Source: Strigops habroptila
Lineage: Eukaryota; Chordata; Aves; Psittaciformes; Psittacidae
NCBI RefSeq assembly: GCF_004027225.2
Contig: NC_044288.2
Coordinates: 16,192,744-16,256,743, forward strand
Direction: 5' to 3'
DNA: 64,000 bases
Shown: positions 39,597 to 50,100 of the stretch, piece after piece
Layout: each line of letters begins with the position of its first letter
Position numbering within the stretch: position 1 is the first letter of the stretch
Notes under the pieces: model-generated
The model's input: the letters and a program-made list of their open reading frames with translations, nothing else
Told to the model about the DNA's origin: nothing
Databases searched by the model: none
Made by a program: the position numbers and the translations under genes

Positions 39597-40475
39597 CGTC
39601 ACTACCATTAGGACTTGATGGAGCATTTTTTGCATCACGTTCTGTAGGCATGTCAAGAGACACGGGACTATTAACACGATACAAATAATGATCACGAAAA
39701 ATAGTAAGCCTCCTTTCACTAAGGATAATAACAATCCCGTGATACCCCAACCTTTCAAGAGGTTGTCGAGTCCAAAGAAACCATCATCTTGTTGCAATTT
39801 TTTTGTTTGCTCCATTAGAGTCCTGATGCTAGCATGTATAGACTGAGAATGGTCCAACAGGTTCATGCAGCACACCCCTTCCAAGTCTTGACAGCCATGT
39901 CCGTGTGCTAGCAACAAAAAATCAATAGCCACTCGATTTTGCAAAGTAGCGTGTTTAATAGAATCAACATGTAACAAAAGCCCACTTAAAGCAATTGACG
40001 TAGCATTAGTTTGTTTGGCAAGCCAGCATCCTAATCTGGTTAAAGTTGTGAGAGCTTGTGCTGCAGCTACTCCTGGTGTAAAAAAGGATGCTGCAACAAT
40101 TTTCCCTGGATTCCACAATGTAGCAGTATCCTTACAATTAGGAGTAAAAGCATGAACAGATCTCTTTAACCTGTGGAGATGGTGAAATCCAGTATAATTT
40201 AGTATCATAGAGATATTTGGGGTTAATATTGTTAGTCTGCCTATACTACATGGTCCACCGCGAGCGTGGGAGGCAATGCCAGGCCATGCTCTGTTACCAC
40301 ATATTAGGAAAAAAACGGGTGGTAACCATAAAGGTTGATTAGTGGATCGTGATATATTATGGGATGTATAGTTACACCAGGCACTGGTATTCTGGAATAT
40401 AGGTAAAGTAGCATTCAACCATTGTATAATTCTGCTGCTATTGCCTCCAGAGTAGTTAGAGACAATAGTCCATTT
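39561..40475 (-). pseudogene. env: Proviral env remnant: C-terminal surface part and complete transmembrane subunit
   Basis: An uninterrupted frame of about 300 codons covers the end of the surface subunit and the whole transmembrane subunit. Visible in order are a basic furin-type site (RLKRS), a hydrophobic Ala-rich fusion-peptide-like stretch flanked by cysteines, and a heptad region. Next comes the conserved LQNRVAIDFLLLAHG segment followed by C-x6-CC, a second helix, one membrane-spanning segment and a short tail. The CX6CC type and the segment before it resemble avian alpharetrovirus Env, not the beta type. The last codons run into the left LTR. The rest of the surface subunit is in another frame upstream, with a frameshift near 40460-40480, so a complete Env cannot be made from this locus as it stands. 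Confidence 0.75.
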
Positions 40476-41300
40476 TTACTGAGTCTAGCAGGTCTATTTC
40501 TTGTGGTTCCAACTCAGCGTGGGACAGGTATGGAGTCCACCCATCCCAAGTGTCTACTACTCCATTCTTTTGTGGCACTCCCTGTTGGGCTGAAGGAACA
40601 GGCCAATTATCGGCAGGCTGCCCCACAGGGCAAGTGGTAAATGGATTGGATGGAGACGACATTGATAAACATAGTGTATCTTATCCTGTGTAATTTGCCA
40701 AGGTGACCCATATATTTGTTTTTGGCTGGGATGGGACCCAAATCAAGCTACTTAATGTAAGAAGGGTGAAAAAGACGACAAGACAAAATAGGCCTCACTT
40801 GTCAAAACTCATCATGCCTTAACAAATTTCAGAAGATTTGTGTCTCGTAATCAACATCTCCTTCCACTACCTTTCCAAGTTTCCACTTAAACCCTCGTGC
40901 ACACTTATACTTTGTCTTTTCCCAATCACTTTTCCAAACCTGCCAAAGGTGCGGGACTAGGTGAGTCTTTCCACACACTAACCCCACAATTTGAGGTCTG
41001 TGTGTTGTTACCGTATCTTTCCTGCACCACTTACACAATGCCTCTCAACTGAGAATCACAAAACCACTTCCGCCTGCATTCCACACATTCACATTTAGTC
41101 CATACAGTATGATTCCTTGTATTACAAGTAATACAAGGAATCGTCCTTGCTGTCTGCATTTCTAGAGGTGCGTCTTCAACCTTAACGTGTTCCCAGTCCA
41201 ATGCAAGTGGATTACCAGTCAAGTCGAGATATAGTCCGGCAGGAGACTGCAGACCGCTGACTGGTTCCCCGAAGAGGGACCTCTGTATCTTAATTACATT
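40476..41300 (-). pseudogene. env: Proviral env remnant: degraded surface subunit
   Basis: Three short minus-strand frames (about 40456-40662, 40829-41038 and 41031-41222) are Cys- and Trp-rich and lie where the surface subunit is expected, between integrase and the transmembrane part. They are in different frames separated by stops. Receptor-binding features cannot be assigned. The identity rests on position and composition. Confidence 0.5.
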
Positions 41301-41307
41301 CCACGAT

Positions 41308-42205
41308 TCACCTGCGAATCATCAATGCATGTATCGTTAGGTCATAGATAAGGTCGGATATATCGTGCTGGTATCCAACGTGGGCCTTGGCCTGTAGAGA
41401 CACAAGCATACCCTCAAGCCATGTTATCAGATCAAATGGTCCTTCCCATTTCGTAGTTTCTAAAGATTTTACCAAAACTTGGGCATTCTGGTTAGAACTT
41501 AGGGTTTGTAAAGGTGTTAAGGATAAAAAACGTTTGAGTATAACTGGGTTAGAATGCCCATCAGACACCACTTTATCTTCAGCTAGAGTTAAGTGATTGA
41601 GAAGGTAAAGGGCTTTCTGTATGTGGGGTTTCACCCAGCATTCCCCCTTTTTGTTTTTCTAGCACTCTCTTCAAGGTACGATGCGCCCTTTCAGCGATAG
41701 CTTGCCCTTGTGGGGAATGGGGTATACCAGCAATATGTTGAACACCCCATGATGCTAGGAAGGCCTGCATTTTCGTACTAATGTATCCCAGGCCATTGTC
41801 TGTCTTAATGCGATGTGGAACTCCAAGCACTGCGAAAGCTCCTCGCCAATGGCGTATGACGTCTCAGCTTTTTTCCCCAGATTCTGCAGTGGCCCAGATA
41901 GCATTGGAGAAAGTATCAATGGAGACATGCACATATTTCTGTTGTCCAAATTCAGAAATATCAGTCACATCGGTTTGCCAAATTTGTAATGCTCGGAGAT
42001 CTCTGGAATTTGTTCCTGTAATGGTATTGGGGTAACATTCTGACAATCAGGGCACGTTTGTAATATACTCCGTGCATCTGACCATGACAATTGAAATTGT
42101 TTGTGTAACATCTTTGCTTCTTGATGAAAAAATGCATGAGACAGCTGGGCCTGGTCTAGAATATTCAGGATAGGAACAGACCATGCCGGCGCAGCAAGCT
42201 GGTCC
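41308..42205 (-). pseudogene. pol: Proviral integrase remnants
   Basis: The integrase is spread over several frames. A zinc-binding HHCC-type stretch lies at about 42045-42180 (HAFFH ... CPDC). The catalytic core begins with a WQTDVT block (41864-42046) and continues with IKTDNGLGY and PHSPQGQAIAERAHRTLK (41579-41830), so the three acidic residues of the DDE core are still recognisable. The C-terminal KWEGPFDLITW block lies at 41308-41634. Frameshifts between the pieces make it inactive. Confidence 0.8.
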
Positions 42206-42207
42206 GC

Positions 42208-43590
42208 TCAGGCATTTCCTTCAGTAATAAAACCAGGTAGGGTGGTATGACTCTGAACGTGTAAAACGTAATAGGGAGTCTTTCGGTGTCTTAACAAGTA
42301 CCATAGTTGTTTAAATAATGCAAAAAGAGGTTCAGTTTGGATCTCTTTCAACCACAATCGCTCCAGGCGGGAGACCACATTGGCTACATATTGTGAATCT
42401 GTAATTAAATTTAAAGGTTCGCTCCATTGTTGGAAAACCTGTATTACAGCATATAACTCCACAATTTCTGGAGATCCGACTGTTTTATGTATTTGATGAT
42501 TCCATTGGTTATTTGCATACCACACTATAACAGCTTTCCCAGTTCGGCCCAAACCGTCCGTAAAAAATGTTTTTCCTGTTACCGGTACATCACTAAGTCG
42601 AGGTCGAGAAATCAAAGAAATTTCAGAATAAAAAGTAAAGAGCTTATGCGAAGGAAAGTGGACAGAGAGTTGTCCTGTATACCCTTCCAAAGCGACCTGT
42701 AGTGAAGGGCTTTGCGCGAGACACCAGTGTAGATAATCTTGTGTCAAGGGTAAATAAATAATTTGTGGGTCTTTTCCAGTTAGTTCTAAAAGACATTCGT
42801 GACCTTTGCGTATTAATAAAGAACACATTTCCACCCGAGTTACTATAGTTTTTTGGAACTGATGAGGCAGAAACACCCATTCAATCATAATTAATGGGTG
42901 TGGGTTCTGAGATGTGAGCCACTGAGCAAGCAGGCCCATTGGTTGCTTCTCTTGATTGATCACAAACAAATTAACAGGTATTTCCTCTATAATTCGATAT
43001 GCTTGTCGTTCTTGTAATAAGATTGATACCTTTTGCAACGAGTGCTTTGCCTCCTCTGTCAGATAGCGAGGTGAATTTAAATTTGAATCGCCTTTCAATA
43101 AGTCAAATAAAGGTTTCAACACCACATTATCAATTCCAAGTATTGTGCATACCCAGTTAATGGGTCCCAATAATTTTTGTACATCATTCAGTGTTTTAAC
43201 ATCAATTTGCAACTGCACATTCTGAGGTTCGATTGTATGTTCTGCAATTTTCCACCCGAGATATTTCCAGGGTGCTTTTTGTTGAATTTTTTCTGGAGCT
43301 ATTTGAAGGCCATAAGTGGCCAGGCTACTCACTGTTGCCTTTACCGCTGATTGTAAAAGTTGGGGTGATTTTCCTGCAAGTAAAATATCATCCATATAAT
43401 GATAACAAAGAATGTGAGGATGTTGTTTGCGAACCTCTGAAAGTGCCTTTGCAACAATATGTCCTTGTTGTAACTGAGCTTCTACCAGTTGCCATAAAGC
43501 TTCGGCCTTCTCAAAAGGGAGGGGCCACTGATCCACCCATACCGGCTCATCTGTGAGCCAGGTTAACGAAATGGTACGCCGGTTTACAGT
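42208..43590 (-). pseudogene. pol: Proviral reverse transcriptase (internally deleted) and RNase H
   Basis: A frame of more than 440 codons carries the YMDD polymerase motif about 40 residues from the start of the preserved part, then the thumb/connection, then RNase H with FTDG and TDSQYV. The N-terminal RT block (WPLPFEKAEAL...) is joined in frame to sequence just before YMDD. The fingers and palm portion that normally lies between, roughly a hundred residues including the first catalytic aspartate, is absent. RT activity is therefore not expected. The frame ends before the integrase at a stop near 42208. Confidence 0.85.
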
Positions 43591-43711
43591 GACCCCAATT
43601 AAAAATGCTTCTCATTTTTATTTGTGGAAATTGTAACCCCCCAAGCTCCAAGTACATCACGCCCCAAAGATTAAGTGGTACATCCACTACAAATGGGCGG
43701 ATATTAGCTGT

Positions 43712-44389
43712 CTATCCCTCCGGCCCTATGATTTGAATAATGGCAGTACTTCGCTTGGAAGATGACACTCCCCCAATGCTGGCAATACCCACAATCACGC
43801 TAGTGGTCTGCCAAGTTTTTGGCCAGTGATTAGAAGAAATTATGGTTATATCAGCACCAGAGTCTATCATTCCTTGGAGCATTAGCTGTTGTGGCTTCGC
43901 TCCCTCATTTTTCATGCAACAAGTTAATGTGGGACGGTTACGTTGAATGTGTTGTGTCCAATATATTTGTGGCATTCCGGTAGATCCGAAACCATGTTTT
44001 CCCCAGTGCCTTACATTCAGCACTGTCCCTTTAAAAGGAATGAGTTGTGCAATTCGGCTGCCAGCTGGTATATATACAGGAGGTGACGGAGTCCAGACCA
44101 TAGCTTGTATTTGGCCTGTGAAGTCTGCATCGATTACGCCTGGGAGTATGAAAAGCCCTAGAGACGTAGTACTCAATCGTCCTAACAATAAGGCACTTAA
44201 GTCCTCTCCGAGAGGGCCATATATTGAGAGAGGAATTTTGCGGACAGCATTGTCTTTTATGGTGATATCGGTGGCTGTGGTAACATCCACTCCGGCACTT
44301 TCGCGGGTTTGCGCTCGGAGGCTGGCCAAGCCCCTGGGCATGGCTGGCTCTGGGGTGGTTGAGTCGGGAGTTTTTGTGTCTGGGCGCAC
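43712..44389 (-). pseudogene. pro: Proviral dUTPase-protease frame
   Basis: About 225 codons. The first two thirds are a trimeric dUTPase-type domain: AGVDV, a GRLST-type substrate loop, GVIDADFTGQIQ and RIAQLI correspond to the conserved family motifs 1 to 4. An aspartic protease follows with IDSGADITII around its active-site loop (D-S-G; most beta types have D-T-G). A dUTPase upstream of protease is characteristic of betaretroviruses and ERVK. The frame overlaps the end of gag as expected for a -1 frameshift arrangement. The C-terminal flap and G-patch part is cut short at about 43712. Confidence 0.8.
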
Positions 44390-45880
44390 CCCTGTCTCAT
44401 GCTCCTTTTCCCCTTTCCCGATAGCGGTTGACCATTGATATCAAATTGAGACCGGCACTGGTTAGCAAAGTGCCTGCCTTTTCTGCATTGGGGGCATATA
44501 GCTGGTTGCTGTGGTTTCAATTCTGGGCCTTTCGGGCAAACCCTTTTGAAATGCCCTAAAGAGCCGCACCAAAAACACGCGCGATTATTCGTTTGTAAAG
44601 ACGCCGCCATCGCAGCCACAAAGGATTCATTATTGTAAGCAACAGTTCCCACTCTAAGTGTCTATCATGTCAATAGTAGTGGGGTTACACAATGTTCTCA
44701 ACAGTCGTTTATAATCCTCATTAGCATTTTCAATGGCCAATTTTAATAAGAGAGTTTCTTGAGCTTCCGTATTTTCTATCTGGTTTTGTATGGCGTCTTG
44801 TAATCAATCGACAAATTGCATATAAGGCTCTGTAGCCCCCTGTTTTATGCTTGTAAAAGACTTCACTGCTTTGCCAGTATCAGGTACCTTAAGCATCACC
44901 TCATATGCGAGGTCCGCTGACTGTCGTAAGATTTCAGGTATTAGTCGGGCCTGTAACTGCGGAGTTGCTATGGGCGCCTCTCCCATAAGTTGTGGGATGC
45001 CCACTCCGAGCAGCGGGTCCCCTGGCTGTCAACCAAGATTTTGTATAGCTGCATTATCACAAAGCGCTCACCAATGTGATAACCATAATACCTTTTGCGT
45101 AGGCATAAAAATGAAGCCCGCTAGGGCCTTTGAATCAAATGGGGTCATTAAATGCCCTTTCATAACATTCTGCAGCAAGCTTTATGCAAAAGGAGAGGTA
45201 AGTCCGTGTTGCATGATTGTTTTCCGTAATTCTTTAACCAGATCCCACTGTAATGGTTCCCAATCATTGGGCCCCTGATTACAAATAATGACAGGGCAGG
45301 TGAGCGCCTGTATCACTATCAGTTCCCCTTCTTCTGTCGCTTGTTGCTGGATCTTATGCCAGTGATGTTCAGGATCATAGCTGGAGTTAAGTAACTCCTC
45401 CTGTCCAAAAGAACCTCGCAAAGTACCCATAGATTGAACATTCTCAGGGGAACAAGGCAGGGTCGGTGAACCTGGCAAGTCAAGCAGAGGGGCTGCGGGA
45501 GGTGTTTGTTGCGGTGGAGCACTCACTGAACTCGAGCCAGCTTCCGCTGGCCCAGCTGCCGATAAAGCCTCCGTCGTGGCTGCATGGGCTGCACGATCTG
45601 CCTCAAGTTGTTTAAAAGAGTTGATTACTAACCGCCACGTTGTCAATAGTCGTGTGGCGGCATTAGCCCCTGCTGTGGCTGCATCCCACAGTACTTCTCC
45701 AGCTTGCGACCATGTCTCTACATGAAATGCAGTTTGTGCATCTGCTGCTATGCCTTTATTTTTAAGCCAAAAAAGCAACAGCCGGAGAGTATGTTCGTTG
45801 TAGGATACACCCCGCTTTTCTAAAATCTTTTTAAATATGCAGATAATGGACTTTTCTTCATTCGACATATTTGCCCCCAT
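44257..45880 (-). pseudogene. gag: Proviral gag, interrupted
   Basis: A plausible start is the ATG at 45880, giving MGANMSNEEK. An MGx N-terminus fits a myristoylated matrix protein, although some of the frame is open 5' of it. The frame stays open through matrix, a Pro-rich linker and the start of capsid to a stop at 45182, about 232 codons. The rest of capsid is broken by several stops (about 44700-45180). Nucleocapsid at 44257-44652 keeps two intact CCHC zinc knuckles, CFWCGSLGHFKRVC and CPQCRKGRHFANQC. Confidence 0.8.
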
Positions 45881-46001
45881 GTCGATTCCCCGCCTCTCAC
45901 CTCTCTTGGTGATTATCCCTGGATTGCAGCTCTCTGGTTCCGCTGCCCTTGTCTCTAGATAGGCTGGGGTCTCCACCGGTCGCTCGAGTAGCCGTGTTCA
46001 T

Positions 46002-46019
46002 GTCCCTGTTCGGGCACCA
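46002..46019 (-). other. Primer-binding site, tRNA-Lys type
   Basis: Read on the minus strand, TGGTGCCCGAACAGGGAC starts two bases inside the right LTR. It differs from the Lys-3 tRNA complement by one base (T for C at position 4). This supports both the orientation of the provirus and its ERVK/betaretrovirus-like affinity. Confidence 0.9.
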
Positions 46020-46021
46020 TT

Positions 46022-46368
46022 TGTGGAGAATGGCGGCACGGACTCCGGTAGCCTTTTCAACCAAAGAGCTTTATTACTCTAACAAAGCTGCTTTTATACT
46101 TTAAGTACACGTTCATGTGCTGCCAGGTTACATCTGATAGGGTACAGCCTTTTGTCCACGCGCTCACTGATGCTTAACAATTGGTTACTGCTTTGTGTAC
46201 ACACGCACAGATGTTGCAACCCAGATCCTGTGTTTCTTGCTGACACTTCCCTTTTCTAAGGCAAATATGTTCAAACTTGTTTATCCGACTTCGTCAACGG
46301 CACAAGGCCCTGTCATCAAGTCAAACATTCCTAGGCCGCTACCATCTACATTAGAATCTCCCACTACA
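46022..46368 (-). repeat. Right (5') LTR of the provirus
   Basis: It begins TGTGGAGAATG at the inner end and finishes CACTACA at the outer end. Read on the minus strand it starts TGTAGTGGGAG and carries TATAAAAG and AATAAAG before the U5 end CATTCTCCACA. It is 347 bp, half the length of the left LTR. The first 114 bp (46022-46135) align without gaps to 38887-39000. Confidence 0.75.
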
Positions 46369-46374
46369 ATCGGC

Positions 46375-47110
46375 AGCGCCCGAGGGGGCTTCAGCCCGCA
46401 TCACCCCCCCGCGGGGCTCCAAGCGAGACGCGCTCCAACACCTAAAGGCGGCCACCCCCATCCCGGCCGGCTCCGGAAACGCCCGAGCGGCTTTCGGCAC
46501 GTTTCGGAACTCTTCGTGCGCCCCTCGGGAACACCCGAGAACAGCCAGCTCCGCCGATGTGATTCGGGCATTTCCGGAGAGGTCCGGGAGCACTTCGGCT
46601 TTCTCCGGAACGCGGCCGAGCATTTCCGGTTACGACCGATAAACGGGCATTGGTTTCTGTAACGGCGCCCGGCGCGCGCCCTGGAGTTCGGGGCGGAAGT
46701 GCGGGCGGTGTGAGACGTCAGTTCCGGAGAGTGACGGAGCGGCGGGTCAGAGGCGCGCAGCAAAATGGCGGCGCCTGAGGAGCGGGAGTTGACAGCGGAG
46801 CAGACCGAGAAGCTGCTGCAGTTCCAGGTGCCGCGGCGGGGGCAGGGCCCGTGACCGGCCCGCGGGAGCGGAGGAGGCAGTGCCGGGCTCGCCCCACCGG
46901 CGCTGGGGGCTTGCCGGCCTCCGCCGGGCCGGGGGAACGGCGTTCACTGAGAGCCGGGGCAGGCCCAGGCTGGAGCGGGCCCGGCTGAGCGCGGGGCTGT
47001 GGGGCCGGGACTGGATGAGAGGAGAGAGTCCGGTGGTCCCGGTCCTGGCGGTTACTCCCTGCGAGGGCGAGCGAAGCTCCTGTGCCGGGCTGGGGCCTCG
47101 CTGAGGGGCG
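46375..47110 (+). promoter_or_regulatory. FAF2: FAF2 promoter CpG island (right half of the split CLTB/FAF2 promoter)
   Basis: CpG-rich sequence resumes immediately after the provirus. CCGGAA/TTCCGG ETS-type words occur repeatedly (near 46473, 46571, 46603, 46623, 46694 and 46722), with a CRE-like GACGTCA at about 46714-46720. The FAF2 start codon lies in CAAAATGGCGGC (46761-46772), a near-perfect YY1 element. No TATA box is seen. Confidence 0.7.
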
Positions 47111-50100
47111 GCCGGTGTTCTGCGTGCCCCGGGTGCTTCGTTAGGAATGGTTCTGTCATCGCTAATTGGGGAGGCAGGAAGTGACTGCTGAATAACCCCC
47201 ATCAGCTCCATGCGGGAAAAACTCCTTGGTAAATCCCGGCCATTTTATTTAAGTAATCTGAAAAATTCCCTTTCCTGGCGTCGCTGGTGAATGGAGGAGC
47301 TTTTCCTGGAGGCTGGGGAGGCTCAGCTGGAGGGTTGCTGTGTGCTGTGCTTTCTCAGAAAACTGTTTCTAACCCTCCTGGTTTGGTAATGCCCCTGCTG
47401 GGGGGAGGCCGCTGGGGATTGTAATGATCTAATCTTGCTGTCTGCTGCATTACCATGGGCTGGGTTGCTTAACCTTTGGCTTGCCAAGGATTCAGGGCTG
47501 TTCGGCAGCTGAATAATTAAAGCCATCAATCTGTAAATGGGGTTTATTGGGGAGAAAACAGTGCTGTGGAGTTGGAAAAACTTCAGGCTGCTCAGTGAGA
47601 ATTGAACATGGGGGTGATGAGAATGATCTTCAGGTGTCTGCGGTTGGTTCTGAATTGTAGGGCATCATGTTCCTTGGATTGCAGAGTTCTGTTACAAAGT
47701 GTTGACTTTCAAGAGTGTTTTGTATGGCTTTGTGGCTTCATATTATTTTAAGATTATGGTTTGCACGTTTTGGTGTGATGTGAGTGTAGAACTACAGGGC
47801 TTAGAGGGACTTGAGAGGCATCCGGCCCTGCTGCCCTCAGCTGTGTAGGTGCAGGTTTTTCGTCATTCCAGACAGATCTTGCCAAGCCTTTACCTTTGAG
47901 CCAGGGAGATTCAACAGCCTTCTGAAGCAATCGATGTGCTGCAGTGTTCTTCTATGACTGTAGCCATGAGGAAACTTTTTCTTATGGGTATTCCCTCTAA
48001 ATCCCTGCAAATTAAGCTGCTTGGGCAATCTTAATGTATAAACTAAGGAGGCAGAGCAATGTTAACATTGCTTTCCCAGTGCTACCACTTCCTTGGTAAG
48101 TATGGCAGGTTTGAGCCGCTGCCTTATGCTTTACATCTCTGTACAGAAGCTGTCCTCCAGCTCCCATCCTCTTGCTGTAAGGTATCAGTGCTCATTAATC
48201 TCCTGAATGTGGACAGATGGGACCAGCTGCACTCATCAAGGTCCCTGTTGCTATTTTCAAAACCCTGTGGGCAGCTGTGAAACTGAAGAATCCTGTTTCC
48301 GGGTGTTACCTGGAGTTGCCATGGGCAGCGGGCAGGAGGGGAAGCAGGAGTCAGGAAGAGAGGTTCATGTTTTAGTCCAGCTCCTGTTGAGCCCTGGTTT
48401 GAAGTGGAGGGAAATGCTCCTTGGACCAAAAAGGGAAGAAAATCTTCTGTTAGAAGACAGGTGCTGTCCAAAGCCTGATGTGAAAGCTCTAGTCCAGAAG
48501 GCTTCAATGTGTGGATCCTCATTCCTCTGTCTCCTGGGGTACATGGGATTAGCTTTTCACCAGGGCTGTGCTAATCACAGGCTGCACTGGTGATTCCTTC
48601 TCCTTTCAGCCAGCTGTGGGCTCAGTCCTGCTTGTTTCTTTGAGATGAGATAGAGTAAATCAGTCCACCTGGAGAAGATTTCTTATTTCCTTTAGGTGGA
48701 CTCTGTTAAATAACATTTGCTGGTTGGAGGGGGTGGCTAACTCTCACTAAAATCCTTTGTACATTGCTTTTGCTGCAAAACACTGCTTCAGGTGGCTTGT
48801 AAACCTTTCAGGGATTCCTGTTGCATTTACAGGGAACACTTGAAGTGTTTTCAAGGATTACATGTTTGTTGTGCTGCACCATCGTGATTTGTACAATAGT
48901 GGGTGGTGGCAGGGCCTGGTACTTCCACAGAATGGCATGTCACTGCAGTGTGAATAAAGCAGGAGAGAGGACTAAGAGAGAAGGGAGTGGGGATAACAAA
49001 GGTGAGGTGAGCCATAGCAGAAGGCCCTCAGCAGTGTTACACTTAAAGGGAGAGCCAGGAGGGAAGCCTTGAGCAGGAGCTGTAGGCTGCCATTCACCCA
49101 GCAAACAGCTATGCTGGGTGAAGATCCTGTTGCCTCCCACTGTTTATCCTCCTTCAGCTGGAATTACACCTTCCAAGGCAGAGAGGTGGCTGCCTGCTGG
49201 CCTGTCTGTGGCCAGAGCTGTTGGGGTTACAGTTTAAATACTTGCTTTTCAGAATGCCAGTGCTTGTTTGCTCGATGTCCTTTGGTAGTGCTCATCTAAA
49301 CAGCTCTGCTGACAGAATGGTGACAGCAGCAGCTCTCTTCCTATGGACAGGGCTGGATTAGGGCAGTTGTCTGCCACCCAGTGATGGCAGGTTAATGGAG
49401 GGGGAAAAAAAGTACCACTACGGAGGGATAATTGGGCTAAACGTGAAATAAAAGCAGCAGAGCACTCACTCTTACATGCTTTCAGGCTCCCATTTGCTGC
49501 CAAAGCTTTGGCTAATGTAAAGGAATAAAAGCATCTAGATTTTTCATCTGTCAAGACTTGGCTGTGTTGGCATCTGTAGAGAGAAACTTGATGTGAACAG
49601 CTTAAGAAAGCTGCGGACATCCAGCTCCATTTGGGAGATGGAGGCAAGGGCTGGGCGGCTTTTGTAGGATCTTGTTATTGATCTGTGCCCATTACACTTG
49701 GGCTGATGTCTGATGTTCTGATATGCTAATGTAAAGTAATGGAGTGTTATTCACAAAGGCAGAGTTAGCACTCATAATACCATCTCTGACTTCAGCGGGG
49801 GAAAACAAAAAGCTGAGGACTGAAAACCTCTCTAAATTGAAGAGGAAGGAGGAAGCAAACTCCAGGCATCTTTCCTACTCGGTGTATTGTGTATCGATCA
49901 AAACCCTCACAAAGGTATTGGCTGTAGTACACAAAGAGAAACTCCCTCAGTAAAGGCTTTTTCCTGCTTGAAGTCAGATGTTCTTTACCCCTGGAAACAC
50001 AATTTTCTGGAATTTCGCAGTGAATTGGGAATTAAGAGCGGTGCCAGTTACTGTCCTGTGGGTTTGCATCTCGGTGTTTCAACACAGGAGCGTATCTGCA

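Larger units (their letters stand above)
38887..46368 (-). mobile_element. Broken endogenous retrovirus, betaretrovirus-like with alpharetrovirus-like Env
   Basis: A 7.5-kb provirus reads on the minus strand: 5' LTR (right), primer-binding site, gag, dUTPase/protease, pol (RT, RNase H, integrase), env, 3' LTR (left). The primer-binding site, a dUTPase fused ahead of the protease, and two CCHC zinc knuckles point to an ERVK/betaretrovirus-like backbone. The Env transmembrane subunit has a CX6CC motif and resembles the avian sarcoma/leukosis type. Gag and pol are interrupted by stops, frameshifts and a deletion, so the element is not replication-competent as read. Over the 114 bp that align between the two LTRs I count 8 mismatches by eye, about 7 per cent, so the insertion is old. 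It sits between the divergent CLTB and FAF2 genes. Confidence 0.88.
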
